Source of the DNA: Gelidibacter salicanalis
GTDB taxonomy: Bacteria > Bacteroidota > Bacteroidia > Flavobacteriales > Flavobacteriaceae
Direction: 5' to 3'
Length of the DNA: 64,000 nucleotides
NCBI RefSeq assembly: GCF_016469035.1
Contig: NZ_JAEHJZ010000029.1
Location: 33,303-97,302 of the forward strand
Of the stretch, positions 24,328 through 32,964 are shown in pieces. The position numbers and the translations under genes are program-made. Position 1 is the first letter of the stretch, and the number at the start of each line of letters is the position of its first letter. The notes beneath the pieces are model-generated. The model made no database searches, was not told the origin of the DNA, and worked only from the letters and a program-made list of their open reading frames with translations.

Positions 24328-24854
24328 TCTCCCGCAGATTTCGCTGATTTACGCAGAAAAAAGAAAAGTTAATAACTATGGAATCAAAATCAGAAAACGA
24401 TATTTCATATATAATTAGAGGAGCAATTTTCAAAGTATATAATGAATTAGGTCCGGGTCTATTAGAATCTGTCTATGAAGCTGTTCTATGTTTCGAGTTA
24501 CAGAAACAAGGATTATTGGTTAAGCGACAAGTTCCTCTACCAGTTATTTATGAAGATGTTGAATTAGAAATTGGTTTCAGATTAGATGTATTGGTTAATG
24601 ATAAAATTATAATCGAAATCAAATCGGTCGAGAATTTGGAGAAAGTACATCATAAACAAATTTTAACCTATTTAAAGTTAACTGGTTTAAAACTGGGGAT
24701 TTTAGTAAACTTCAATGTTGATAATATCACTGAAGGGATTTTTAGAAAAGTAAATGGACTATAAGAAATAGCCTGCAGATTACGCAAATACCCACAAAAA
24801 AAAGATCAAAATCAAACACTAACCCTTCTGCGAAAATTAGCGAAATCCGCGGGG
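24328..24854 (+). mobile_element. Putative GxxExxY module bounded by inverted repeats
   Basis: The left end (24328-24358) contains CCCGCAGATTTCGCTGATTT and the right end (24826-24854) contains TTCTGCGAAAATTAGCGAAA followed by TCCGCGG. The two are imperfect inverted repeats of about 29 bp. An internal degenerate unit (CTGCAGATTACGCAAATACC) lies at about 24772. Between them is one gene, the GxxExxY protein. The module splits the ATPase and permease genes of the exporter operon. No transposase is present, so movement, if any, would need help in trans. Confidence 0.55.
24378..24764 (+). CDS. GxxExxY protein (PD-(D/E)XK nuclease-like)
   Basis: The 128-residue protein has the name-giving motif GLLESVY (27-33) and a PD-(D/E)XK-type core: Asp70 in GFRLDVLV, then IIIEIKSVE with Glu80 and Lys82. 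The length is normal. The family is widespread in environmental bacteria and has no established function; the nuclease fold is family knowledge. It has nothing obvious to do with export and is bounded by inverted repeats, so it was probably inserted into the operon. DNA cleavage linked to spread of the flanking repeats is a hypothesis only. Confidence 0.88.
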   Translation: MESKSENDISYIIRGAIFKVYNELGPGLLESVYEAVLCFELQKQGLLVKRQVPLPVIYEDVELEIGFRLDVLVNDKIIIEIKSVENLEKVHHKQILTYLKLTGLKLGILVNFNVDNITEGIFRKVNGL

Positions 24855-24907
24855 AAAAATAAAATTAACTACTTAAAAAGATATCCCTGCCTTCGCAGAG
24901 ACATACG

Positions 24908-26014
24908 ATGAAAAGATTTATAGGCTTCATAAAAAAGGAATTCTACCACATTTTTAGGGATAGACGCTCATTGTTTATTCTCTTCGGGATGCCTATTGCC
25001 CAAATTTTACTGTTTGGATTTGCCATTACCAATGAAATCAACAATGTGGATATTGCCATACTGGACAACTCCAAAGATGCCACTACAGAGGAAATCATCA
25101 ATAAAATAGCGGCTTCAAAGTATTTTAGCATCAAACAGATAGTCACTCGTGAAGCGGATATCGCTTCTGTATTTGAAAAAGGACACGTAAAAGCCGTGTT
25201 GAAATTTGAGAAAGATTTTAGCAAAAACCTGATCAAAGACCACAAAGCAACCATCCAAATCATTACGGATGCCACGGACCCTAATACGGCAAATACGATT
25301 ACCAATTACGTTAATGCCATCCTTCAGCACTATCAAAAAGAATTGAACAAAGACATCAACATTGCGTATCAAATAATCCCACAAACCCGTATGGTCTATA
25401 ATCCAGAACTGAAAAGTGTATATATGTTTGTTCCTGGAGTGATGACCATTATTTTGATGCTGGTTTCGGCCATGATGACTTCCATTTCGATTACCAGAGA
25501 AAAGGAATTGGGTACCATGGAAATCCTGTTGGTGTCGCCATTAAAGCCATTCCAAGTGATCATAGGAAAAGTGATTCCTTATATTTTTCTATCCATCATC
25601 AATGCCATCGTGATTGTCATGTTGAGTATATTCATTTTCAATATGCCCGTACAAGGCAGTCTTTTTCTATTAGGATTGGAAAGTGTGCTATTCATCATCA
25701 CCTCACTAGCTTTAGGTATTTTAATATCAACAATTTCCGCCACACAGCAAACCGCAATGATGATTTCATTAATGGGATTGATGCTGCCCGTCATCTTATT
25801 ATCCGGATTTATTTTCCCTATTTCGAGCATGCCCATGCCGCTCCAAATTATTAGTCATATCATTCCTGCCAAATGGTTTATCATCATTTTAAAAGCCATT
25901 ATGTTGAAAGGTGTAGGCTTGGAATTTATATGGAAAGAAACCTTGATTTTATTGGGAATGACGGTGTTTTTTATTGCATTGAGTGTGAAGAAGTATAAAA
26001 TAAGATTAGAGTAA
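24908..26014 (+). CDS. ABC-2 type exporter permease 1 (YbhS-like)
   Basis: The 368-residue membrane protein has one N-terminal segment, a large periplasmic domain (about 45-170) and five C-terminal segments, the standard ABC-2 drug-export layout. Marker stretches are FYHIFRDRRSLFILFGMPI at the start and TREKELGTMEILLVSPL before the core. It forms the channel with the second permease. Its start ATG follows the inverted-repeat module. Confidence 0.92.
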   Translation: MKRFIGFIKKEFYHIFRDRRSLFILFGMPIAQILLFGFAITNEINNVDIAILDNSKDATTEEIINKIAASKYFSIKQIVTREADIASVFEKGHVKAVLKFEKDFSKNLIKDHKATIQIITDATDPNTANTITNYVNAILQHYQKELNKDINIAYQIIPQTRMVYNPELKSVYMFVPGVMTIILMLVSAMMTSISITREKELGTMEILLVSPLKPFQVIIGKVIPYIFLSIINAIVIVMLSIFIFNMPVQGSLFLLGLESVLFIITSLALGILISTISATQQTAMMISLMGLMLPVILLSGFIFPISSMPMPLQIISHIIPAKWFIIILKAIMLKGVGLEFIWKETLILLGMTVFFIALSVKKYKIRLE

Positions 26015-26116
26015 TAAACTATTACAGAAAAGAGAAATGAGATAAGAGAAAAGAGAGGAATGACCAATAAAGAAAGTCTTGGTTCTCTATTCTCTCCTCT
26101 TTATTCTATTAAAAAG

Positions 26117-27238
26117 ATGAAAACAATCCTTTACATCATACAAAAAGAGTTCAAGCAAATCTTTAGAAATAAGGGCATGCTTCCCATTATTTTTGTGCTG
26201 CCCCTACTCCAATTAGTTATTCTTTCCAATGCCGCCACTTTTGAGGTAAAGAATATCAAATTTGGGTATATCGATAATGACCGTACCTCAACATCTAGAG
26301 CTTTGATCGAAAAATTTAATGCGTCGACGTATTTTGATGTGTTGACAGATTTTCCTTCGGAGACTTTATCCAGTGCAGCAATGCTGCGAGGTGAAGTTGA
26401 CGTCGTATTGGAAATTCCCAGACATTTTGCGCGCGACTTACAAACAGAAAAACATAACAACTTAGGCGTTACCATTAATGCTATTGACGGCGCTGCTGCG
26501 GGTGTAGAAAATGTTTATATCACACAAATCATCCAAAGCTATAACAAGCATATTAGAATAGATTTATCCCAAATTTCTGATGCTCAAATTCAACCCGTCA
26601 TCATTGAGACCATCCCCTTATTCTGGTATAATGAAACTTTAAACTATAAAACCTTTATGGTACCTGGAATTTTGGTGTTGTTAGTCACCATGATCACCCT
26701 TTTTCTTTCGGGAATGAATATTGTGCGAGAAAAAGAAATAGGCACTTTAGAACAGATCAACGTCACCCCTATCAAGAAAAGTCAATTCATTATCGGGAAA
26801 CTCTTTCCGTTTTGGGTGATCGGAATGGCCTTATTAAGTATCGGATTAATCATAGCGAAAATCATTTTTGATGTCCCTATGGTGGGCAGCTTATTGCTCA
26901 TGTATGTCTACACCTCCATTTATATCTTGGTGGTTCTGGGTATTGGGTTGTTCATTTCAAATTTTACGGACACCCAACAGCAGGCCATGTTTATTGCTTG
27001 GTTTTTTGTGGTGATTTTTATTTTGATGAGTGGTTTATTTACACCCATTGAAAGTATGCCAGAATGGGCACAACTAATTACTGAGTTCAACCCTATAAAA
27101 TATTATGTTGAAGTGATGCGGATGGTCATGCTCAAAGGTTCTGGTGTAATGGATATTCTTCCACAACTAATCAAAACGCTCGTGTATGCCATTGTGATGA
27201 ATGGCTTAGCAGTTTGGAGTTACAAGAAAACTACTTAA
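26117..27238 (+). CDS. ABC-2 type exporter permease 2 (YbhR-like)
   Basis: The 373-residue protein has the same layout as the upstream permease: EFKQIFRNKGMLPIIFVLP, a periplasmic domain, VREKEIGTLEQINVTPI and five C-terminal membrane segments. The ATG at 26117 (MKTILYIIQKEF) is preferred because it begins at the family's usual N terminus; an ATG 19 codons upstream would add a non-family extension. It completes a TetR-TolC-adaptor-ATPase-ATPase-permease-permease exporter. The substrate is unknown. Confidence 0.9.
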   Translation: MKTILYIIQKEFKQIFRNKGMLPIIFVLPLLQLVILSNAATFEVKNIKFGYIDNDRTSTSRALIEKFNASTYFDVLTDFPSETLSSAAMLRGEVDVVLEIPRHFARDLQTEKHNNLGVTINAIDGAAAGVENVYITQIIQSYNKHIRIDLSQISDAQIQPVIIETIPLFWYNETLNYKTFMVPGILVLLVTMITLFLSGMNIVREKEIGTLEQINVTPIKKSQFIIGKLFPFWVIGMALLSIGLIIAKIIFDVPMVGSLLLMYVYTSIYILVVLGIGLFISNFTDTQQQAMFIAWFFVVIFILMSGLFTPIESMPEWAQLITEFNPIKYYVEVMRMVMLKGSGVMDILPQLIKTLVYAIVMNGLAVWSYKKTT

Positions 27239-27249
27239 AACAATGCTGA

Positions 27250-27996
27250 ATGGAGACTGAAAAAAAAATAATGTTATCTAAAGATGAATCTTTATTTGTT
27301 AGAGGTCCCCTATCGCGTTTTAAAGAATTGAGTTCTGCTTTTAAAGTCTTTTTCAACTTTATAAAAGCCTTTCGAAAAATGCATTTTATTGGGCCATGTG
27401 TAACTGTTTTTGGGTCTGCAAGATTCGTACAAGATTCCAGCCACTATAAAAATGCCGAAAAAATTGGCGCCGCTTTAGCAAAAACCGGATTTACAGTCAT
27501 GACGGGTGGCGGCCCAGGTATTATGGAAGCCGCCAATAAAGGTGCTTTTGAAGCTGGAGGGCACTCCGTGGGATGCAATATTATTCTGCCATTTGAGCAG
27601 AAGCCCAATTTGTACCTTCATAAATGCATCAACATTCCGTATTTTTTTTTAAGAAAAGTGATTCTTATAAAATATTCTTACGCTTTTGTGGTCATGCCGG
27701 GTGGCATTGGCACTTTAGACGAATTGTTTGAGGCTTTAACACTGATTCAAACTAAAGTTATCCAAGACTTCCCTGTCGTGATTTTTGATTCGATATACCA
27801 TAAAGAATTATGTGAACACATTCAATTAATGGCCGAAAATGAAAGCATAAGTCCAGATGATATGGAACTGCTCTTTGTAACTGATTCTGTGGAAGATTTA
27901 ATGACTCATATCGAATCGCATACCATCAAAAAATACGGATTAATCAAAAAACAGGATAAACCAAAATGGTGGCTTGGTGAACCCATTAATTCCTAA
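27250..27996 (+). CDS. LOG-family (TIGR00730) Rossmann protein
   Basis: The 248-residue protein has the lysine-decarboxylase-like signature: VTVFGSARF, TGGGPGIMEAANKGA and PGGIGTLDELFEAL. LOG proteins release cytokinin-type bases from nucleotide monophosphates or act as nucleotide 5'-monophosphate hydrolases. It begins 11 bp after the exporter permease and may be transcribed with it, but no functional link is evident. Confidence 0.92.
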   Translation: METEKKIMLSKDESLFVRGPLSRFKELSSAFKVFFNFIKAFRKMHFIGPCVTVFGSARFVQDSSHYKNAEKIGAALAKTGFTVMTGGGPGIMEAANKGAFEAGGHSVGCNIILPFEQKPNLYLHKCINIPYFFLRKVILIKYSYAFVVMPGGIGTLDELFEALTLIQTKVIQDFPVVIFDSIYHKELCEHIQLMAENESISPDDMELLFVTDSVEDLMTHIESHTIKKYGLIKKQDKPKWWLGEPINS

Positions 27997-28001
27997 ATCA
28001 G

Positions 28002-28403
28002 ATGAAAAAGAGAAAGATGACCACTACCGTATCTGCCATTATTCTAGCAGTATTTGCAGTGCTGACGTTGTTTTTAAGTAGCGCAGTAATTTTTGATTGG
28101 TTTGGTATAAGAGCCAAAGAAGGCAATTATGTCTTGTTCATAGTGTGGGCTAATTTTACGTGTAGTCTTTTGTATCTCATTGCCGTGTATGGCTTCTTCA
28201 AAAGCCGAAAATGGACGTTTTGGGTGTTACTTGCAGCTTTGGCAGTATTGATCATAGCCTTTACTAGATTTCTTTTACATATTGACAATGGAGGGCTTTA
28301 TGAAGAAAAAACTATTGGCGCCATGATTTTTCGAATGTTGGTGACATTGATTTTTTTGCTTATTGCTTTACGTAACTTTAATTTATTATCATGGAGAAAT
28401 TAG
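28002..28403 (+). CDS. Small four-helix membrane protein, unknown function
   Basis: This 133-residue protein has about four hydrophobic segments separated by short charged turns (for example FGIRAKEGN and FKSRKWTFW). No family was recognised. It follows the LOG gene by 5 bp and overlaps the DUF2141 gene by 13 bp, so the three are likely co-expressed. Confidence 0.7.
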   Translation: MKKRKMTTTVSAIILAVFAVLTLFLSSAVIFDWFGIRAKEGNYVLFIVWANFTCSLLYLIAVYGFFKSRKWTFWVLLAALAVLIIAFTRFLLHIDNGGLYEEKTIGAMIFRMLVTLIFLLIALRNFNLLSWRN

Positions 28404-28834
28404 TCGTTTTAAGTTTACTGATATTGGGTCTGTTAATGGGTAATATCCAACCAAATTCCTATTCATTAACTATAAAAATCGAGGGTTTAGAAAACTCTGA
28501 AGGTACTATGGTATTTGCTTTATACAATAAGAAAGGGTCTATACCAGATCAAAAATTTAGAAACTATTACAGAAAAGAAAGTGTACGTATTATTAATACT
28601 AAATCAGAAATCAAATTTAATAATTTGTCGCAAGGATTTTACGCTGTAACAGTTGTCCACGATGAAAATAACAATGGAAAAATAGACACAAAATTCATGC
28701 TGCCATTACCAGTTGAAGGTGTTGGGTTTTCAAATTATGATGATTTTGGATTAAGTAACCGACCGAACTTTGAAAATGCCAGTTTTAAACTCAATAAAGA
28801 CACCACCATTGTAGTAAAAGTAATTTATAAATAA
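28391..28834 (+). CDS. DUF2141 secreted protein
   Basis: The 147-residue protein has a signal peptide and a beta-rich DUF2141 domain, marked by GFYAVTVVHDENNNGKIDT and the C-terminal GVGFSNYDDFG. DUF2141 proteins are common in Bacteroidota, often near envelope genes, and have no assigned function. The acidic VHDENNNGKID loop could bind calcium. A paralogue lies at 46666. The 13-bp overlap with the preceding gene suggests coupling. Confidence 0.85.
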   Translation: MEKLVVLSLLILGLLMGNIQPNSYSLTIKIEGLENSEGTMVFALYNKKGSIPDQKFRNYYRKESVRIINTKSEIKFNNLSQGFYAVTVVHDENNNGKIDTKFMLPLPVEGVGFSNYDDFGLSNRPNFENASFKLNKDTTIVVKVIYK

Positions 28835-28995
28835 AGTGAAATCGAAATTTATCATGCTGCTTCCTGTTCAAAAACCGAGCTTCCAATTCTGGGTTTAGAA
28901 GATGTATTTTATTTTGCTAATACTTTAATTTGATAACAATTGCAGAAAAGTGATATTCATACATGAAATTATGCTCAATATTAAAACAAATTATC

Positions 28996-29619
28996 ATGAA
29001 AAAAGCACCCTATTCTAAAACATATCGCCTCATACATTGGGCAATAGCTCTTGCATTCCTGCTCTTATTAATCACTATTTTCCTGCGTTTAACCTGGATG
29101 AATAAATTTAATATGGCAGCAATCATACAGGAGTATCTAATAGACAACGGTCAGGTTTTATCCGAAGATCAACTCATAGTCTTAGCTAAAAAATTAAGAC
29201 AACCCATGTGGGACTGGCACATTTACATCGGCTATGTATTGGTCGGACTATTTAGTATTCGGTTTTTTCTGCCTGCATTCGGACAAATGAAGATTCAAAG
29301 TCCATTAACCAAAAATCTATCCACAAAAGAGAAATTTCAGAAATGGACTTATATCATTTTTTATATCTGTGTGATTGTGTCATTAGTCACCGGATTGATC
29401 ATAGAGTTAGGACCAAAAGAATTGAAAAAACCGATGGAAGCCATTCATGTTCTCAGTATTTACTATTTGCTAGCCTTTATTGCCATACACATTTCTGGAG
29501 TTTTAATAGCTGAATTTACAGAACATAAAGGCATTATTTCAAGTATTGTAAGTGGTGCAAAGAAGAAAAACAATAAACACAAAAATAGCACAGACAGATC
29601 AATTATTGATGGTCGATAA
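28996..29619 (+). CDS. Cytochrome b561-like membrane protein
   Basis: The 207-residue protein has four membrane segments with His residues placed for two b haems: RLIHWAIAL in the first, WDWHIYIGYVL in the second, EAIHVLSIYYL and FIAIHISGVL later. This is the cytochrome b/b6-type electron carrier that passes electrons between quinol and a periplasmic partner. The ATG at 28996 is chosen because MKKAPYSKTYRLIHW is the usual family start; the longer frame adds 11 residues. It is followed by the OMPLA-like gene 15 bp downstream. Confidence 0.85.
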   Translation: MKKAPYSKTYRLIHWAIALAFLLLLITIFLRLTWMNKFNMAAIIQEYLIDNGQVLSEDQLIVLAKKLRQPMWDWHIYIGYVLVGLFSIRFFLPAFGQMKIQSPLTKNLSTKEKFQKWTYIIFYICVIVSLVTGLIIELGPKELKKPMEAIHVLSIYYLLAFIAIHISGVLIAEFTEHKGIISSIVSGAKKKNNKHKNSTDRSIIDGR

Positions 29620-29634
29620 TCAATTGAATTTCCA

Positions 29635-30531
29635 ATGAAAATAAAAACGAATATCTTATTTTGGTTTTTATGTACGACACCTTTTGTCTATTCGCAAATA
29701 GATGTTGACACAAATCTTCAATTGGATTTACACAAAATAGCGTTGATGAACCAAACCGATAGCTATATAACATTTCCCACAGATATTGGAAACATTGAAC
29801 CCTTAATGTTTGAAGCAAATGTCAATCCAGCCTTTATTGTCAGAAAACGTAAAGACTCAAAACTAATGGCTGTGCTCACGCCTCAAATTACAATTAGGAT
29901 GTATCGTGAAGACTCGTATCCTGTCCGTACACCAAGCTATATTCCACAAATTTCAGTATATTATAAAGCCAAAAAGAGAGCAGCATTAGAGTATTTAGTT
30001 ATATATGGAAAAATAGCACATCATTCCAACGGCCAAGGTGGTTCATTTTATAATGAAGACCACAGTAGTATTAATCTCGAATCAGGTAATTTTGCCACTA
30101 ATTTTATTGAGTTTGGTATTCTCAAAACAGGATACAGCAACAGATTAAGAGCCATAAAAACGATTAAAAGCGCCATTGAAATTCACCCGAAAGGTTGGAT
30201 GTTAACGGAGTTGCAAGGCCACTATAGCGGTTTGAGATGGCACAATTCGTTTACATCCTATAAGTTTCCTCAAAAAGACGACACTCTTAAAAGAGCCAAT
30301 TTTTCGTTAAAAGCTGAAACTTTTTTTATGTTGGATAATTATAATAATTTGGAAGTTTTTGATTTAGACAGAATTAATGCAAGTTTGACCTTTTATTATC
30401 ATCCAAAGTTTTTAGAGGATATAGGATTATTTGTACAGTTCTATCATGGCATGGATTATTACAACATTTACTTTAATCACCAATTATCAATGATTCGCTT
30501 CGGTATAATGACAGAAATTTTAAGATTTTGA
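29635..30531 (+). CDS. Outer-membrane phospholipase A (OMPLA)-like protein
   Basis: The 298-residue protein has a signal peptide (cleavage near YSQ, residue 20) and alternating beta strands expected of a small barrel. The motif HHSNGQ at 129-134 fits the OMPLA catalytic HxSNG (His129, Ser131). An Asn later in the same loop could complete the triad. OMPLA hydrolyses phospholipids that reach the outer leaflet. The match is limited to this motif and the general architecture, so the enzyme call is moderate. Confidence 0.6.
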   Translation: MKIKTNILFWFLCTTPFVYSQIDVDTNLQLDLHKIALMNQTDSYITFPTDIGNIEPLMFEANVNPAFIVRKRKDSKLMAVLTPQITIRMYREDSYPVRTPSYIPQISVYYKAKKRAALEYLVIYGKIAHHSNGQGGSFYNEDHSSINLESGNFATNFIEFGILKTGYSNRLRAIKTIKSAIEIHPKGWMLTELQGHYSGLRWHNSFTSYKFPQKDDTLKRANFSLKAETFFMLDNYNNLEVFDLDRINASLTFYYHPKFLEDIGLFVQFYHGMDYYNIYFNHQLSMIRFGIMTEILRF

Positions 30532-30545
30532 TCTAATTATAACTT

Positions 30546-31394
30546 ATGGAACACCACGTATATATTAAGAAGAGCAATGGAGAAACTGAGCTTTTTTCAT
30601 TTGAAAAGCTACGGAGATCGTTACAGTCAGCAGGTGCCAATAAAGATATGGTAGAGACCATTGTCCACAAAATACAAGGCCAGATCTATGACGGCATGTC
30701 CTCTAACGCGATATATAGAAAGGCGTTTAGCTTATTAAAAGGCAAAAATAAAATCTCTGCATCTCGCTACAGTTTAAAACGCGCCATTCTTGAATTGGGT
30801 CCCACCGGCTACCCTTTTGAAAGATTGATTGGAGCCTTACTAAAGGAAAAAGGCTATGACACTAAAGTGAGTGTGACCTTACATGGTGAATGTGTGACGC
30901 ACGAAATTGATGTACTGGCAGAAAAAGATGGCAATGTATATGCCATAGAATGTAAATTCCACGCAGATGCCAGAGCAACCAGCAATGTCAGAGTGCCCTT
31001 ATACATTAATTCGCGGTTTTTAGACATTCAAAAACAGTGGAATACCAATCCAAACAACAAATCACATTTAAAACAAGGGTGGTTGGTGACCAATACCCGA
31101 TTTACCGAAGATGCCGTAAATTATGGAAAATGTGTTGGGTTAACTTTGTTGAGTTGGGATTACCCAAAAAACAATGGCCTAAAAGCAAATATAGATTCCT
31201 TAGCATTATATCCAGTAACTACCTTAACAACCCTGAACAAGAGAGAAAAGCATCAACTTATTGAGACAGATATCATTTTGGTAAAAGAACTGTTCAACGC
31301 TGCGGATAAATTAAAAACCATTGGATTATCAGATACAAAGATCCAACGTGTTTTGGATGAAGTGAAGCAATTGTGCCGTTTGGACTGCAACTAA
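30546..31394 (+). CDS. ATP-cone domain fused to a PD-(D/E)XK nuclease domain
   Basis: The 282-residue protein has an N-terminal ATP-cone (about 1-90; VYIKKSNGETELFSFEKLRR). It is followed by an Mrr-like restriction-endonuclease domain with Asp122, Glu135 and Lys137 in HEIDVLAEKDGNVYAIECKF. The C-terminal region is helical. ATP-cones sense ATP/dATP in ribonucleotide reductases and NrdR. A nuclease under nucleotide control suggests DNA repair or defence, but no methyltransferase or other defence gene is adjacent. The active-site residues look intact. Confidence 0.85.
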   Translation: MEHHVYIKKSNGETELFSFEKLRRSLQSAGANKDMVETIVHKIQGQIYDGMSSNAIYRKAFSLLKGKNKISASRYSLKRAILELGPTGYPFERLIGALLKEKGYDTKVSVTLHGECVTHEIDVLAEKDGNVYAIECKFHADARATSNVRVPLYINSRFLDIQKQWNTNPNNKSHLKQGWLVTNTRFTEDAVNYGKCVGLTLLSWDYPKNNGLKANIDSLALYPVTTLTTLNKREKHQLIETDIILVKELFNAADKLKTIGLSDTKIQRVLDEVKQLCRLDCN

Positions 31395-31483
31395 CACGAT
31401 TATTAAAGTCAATCATTCTTTTCCGTAAAAAAACGGTGTCCTCCCCGCACCTTTTTATAATCATTATGAGCACTACCCCACCT

Positions 31484-31515
31484 AAAAACACCCTTGAAAG
31501 AGCGTGTTTTTTTTT
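31484..31515 (+). terminator. Intrinsic terminator after the ATP-cone nuclease
   Basis: AAAAACAC (31484-31491) pairs with GTGTTTTT (31504-31511) and the hairpin runs into a T tract ending at 31515. It separates the accessory block from the operator-controlled efflux locus just downstream. Confidence 0.65.
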
Positions 31516-31519
31516 GTAG

Positions 31520-31563
31520 GTAACATAGGTTACTGACCAGCATCGGTATCTCACGTACCTTTG
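31520..31563 (+). promoter_or_regulatory. Crp/Fnr-type operator plus -7 promoter box, copy 3
   Basis: The operator GTAACATAGGTTAC (31520-31533) is followed by the -7 box TACCTTTG (31556-31563). The centre-to-box distance is again 29.5 bp. The predicted start site near 31568 lies 16 bp before the TolC gene's ATG at 31584. It should activate the efflux locus. Confidence 0.8.
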
Positions 31564-31583
31564 CGGCATATATGATTATACAC

Positions 31584-32894
31584 ATGAAAAAGAAGCTACT
31601 TATTTTAACCTTTGCATCCTTTGGATTCACCACAATGATTCAGGCGCAAGAGGTGATACCAATTTCTAAAAATGAAGTTTTAGACAAGGTTAGCCAGGAT
31701 AATATCTCGTTAAAAATATCGGAACAGGAGTTTTTTGAGGCCAGAGCCGATTACAGACAAACAAACGCGGTTTTTCTGCCCAATATCACTGCAAGTCACA
31801 CGGGCATTGCAACGACTAATCCGCTTATGGCTTTCGGGTCTAAGTTGAATCAGGAGATTTTAACCCAAAGCGATTTTAATCCTGCAACGCTCAATGATCC
31901 GTCCCAAATTGAAAGTTTCACTACGAAATTTGAAATTCAGCAACCGCTAATCAATTTAGACGGTTTGTTCCAACGTAAAGCCGCCAAGTCAAAAATGGAG
32001 GCTATGGCTCTAAAAACAGAACGCACCTCTGACTATTTGAAATTTGAAGTAGAAAAAGCTTATATGCAATTGCAATTGGCCTATAAAGGGGTTGACGTAT
32101 TGGAAAAAGCCTATAATGCTGCACTGGCCAATAAAGAATTAGCCGACAACAGTTTTAAGCAAGGTTATCTTCAACGTGCCGATGTTTTAAATGTGGAAGT
32201 TCGTGTTACTGAAGTCCAAAACCAATTACAAACGGCAAAAAGTAATGTGCAAAATGCTTCCAATTACCTATCATTTTTAATGAATGATGAAACTTATGTA
32301 GCCTATATGCCTACGGACAGTTTAACCGTTTCTGTTACCACGATGGAAAACCATAGTATTTCAGAAAATCGTTCAGACATTAAAGCCATGCAATTGGCAA
32401 CAAACGCCTACGAAGCGATGAACAAAGCAGATAAAATGGCTTTCTTACCAAGATTAAATGCCTTTGGAAGTTTTGAATTATATGATGATCAAATTTTTCA
32501 GGCCGATGCCAATGGCTATTTATTTGGAGCACAATTGACCTGGGATATTTTTCAAGGTTCAAAACGCTTTGGGAAGACGCAAAAAAGTAGAGCAGAATTT
32601 GAAAAATCAAAATTGGAATACACCCAATACGTATCACAAACCAATTTAGAATTAAACAAAGCAAAGCGAGCGTTTTTAGATGCTGAAAATAAATTAAGGC
32701 TGACTACTTTAGCTTTAGAGCAATCTGAAGAATCCTTAAGAATCAGAACCAACAGGTTTAAAGAAGGGTTAGAAAAAACATCCGATTTACTAATCGCCGA
32801 AACCCAATTCGCCCAAAAGCAATTGGAATATTACCAAACCATTTTTGAATTCAATTACGCACAAGCGTACTTAGAGTTTCTAACTAAAGACTAG
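31584..32894 (+). CDS. TolC-family outer-membrane protein of the RND pump
   Basis: The 436-residue protein begins MKKKLLILTFASFGF, a signal peptide ending near QAQE. The ATG at 31584 is preferred over one at 31572, which would lie only a few bases from the predicted transcription start and spoil the signal. It has the duplicated TolC fold with long coiled coils. It is the first gene of a three-part RND pump and is 70 bp from the adaptor gene. It is only distantly similar to the TolC at 19618. Confidence 0.92.
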   Translation: MKKKLLILTFASFGFTTMIQAQEVIPISKNEVLDKVSQDNISLKISEQEFFEARADYRQTNAVFLPNITASHTGIATTNPLMAFGSKLNQEILTQSDFNPATLNDPSQIESFTTKFEIQQPLINLDGLFQRKAAKSKMEAMALKTERTSDYLKFEVEKAYMQLQLAYKGVDVLEKAYNAALANKELADNSFKQGYLQRADVLNVEVRVTEVQNQLQTAKSNVQNASNYLSFLMNDETYVAYMPTDSLTVSVTTMENHSISENRSDIKAMQLATNAYEAMNKADKMAFLPRLNAFGSFELYDDQIFQADANGYLFGAQLTWDIFQGSKRFGKTQKSRAEFEKSKLEYTQYVSQTNLELNKAKRAFLDAENKLRLTTLALEQSEESLRIRTNRFKEGLEKTSDLLIAETQFAQKQLEYYQTIFEFNYAQAYLEFLTKD

Positions 32895-32964
32895 AAAGAG
32901 AAAAGACTATAGAATCAAGAGAAATAATCGTGTGTTCATGGCAACCAAATAAACATCCAATAAA

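Noticed and set aside
30546-31394. Restriction-modification system
   Set aside because: The nuclease-like domain has no adjacent methyltransferase or specificity gene, so no such system is supported.
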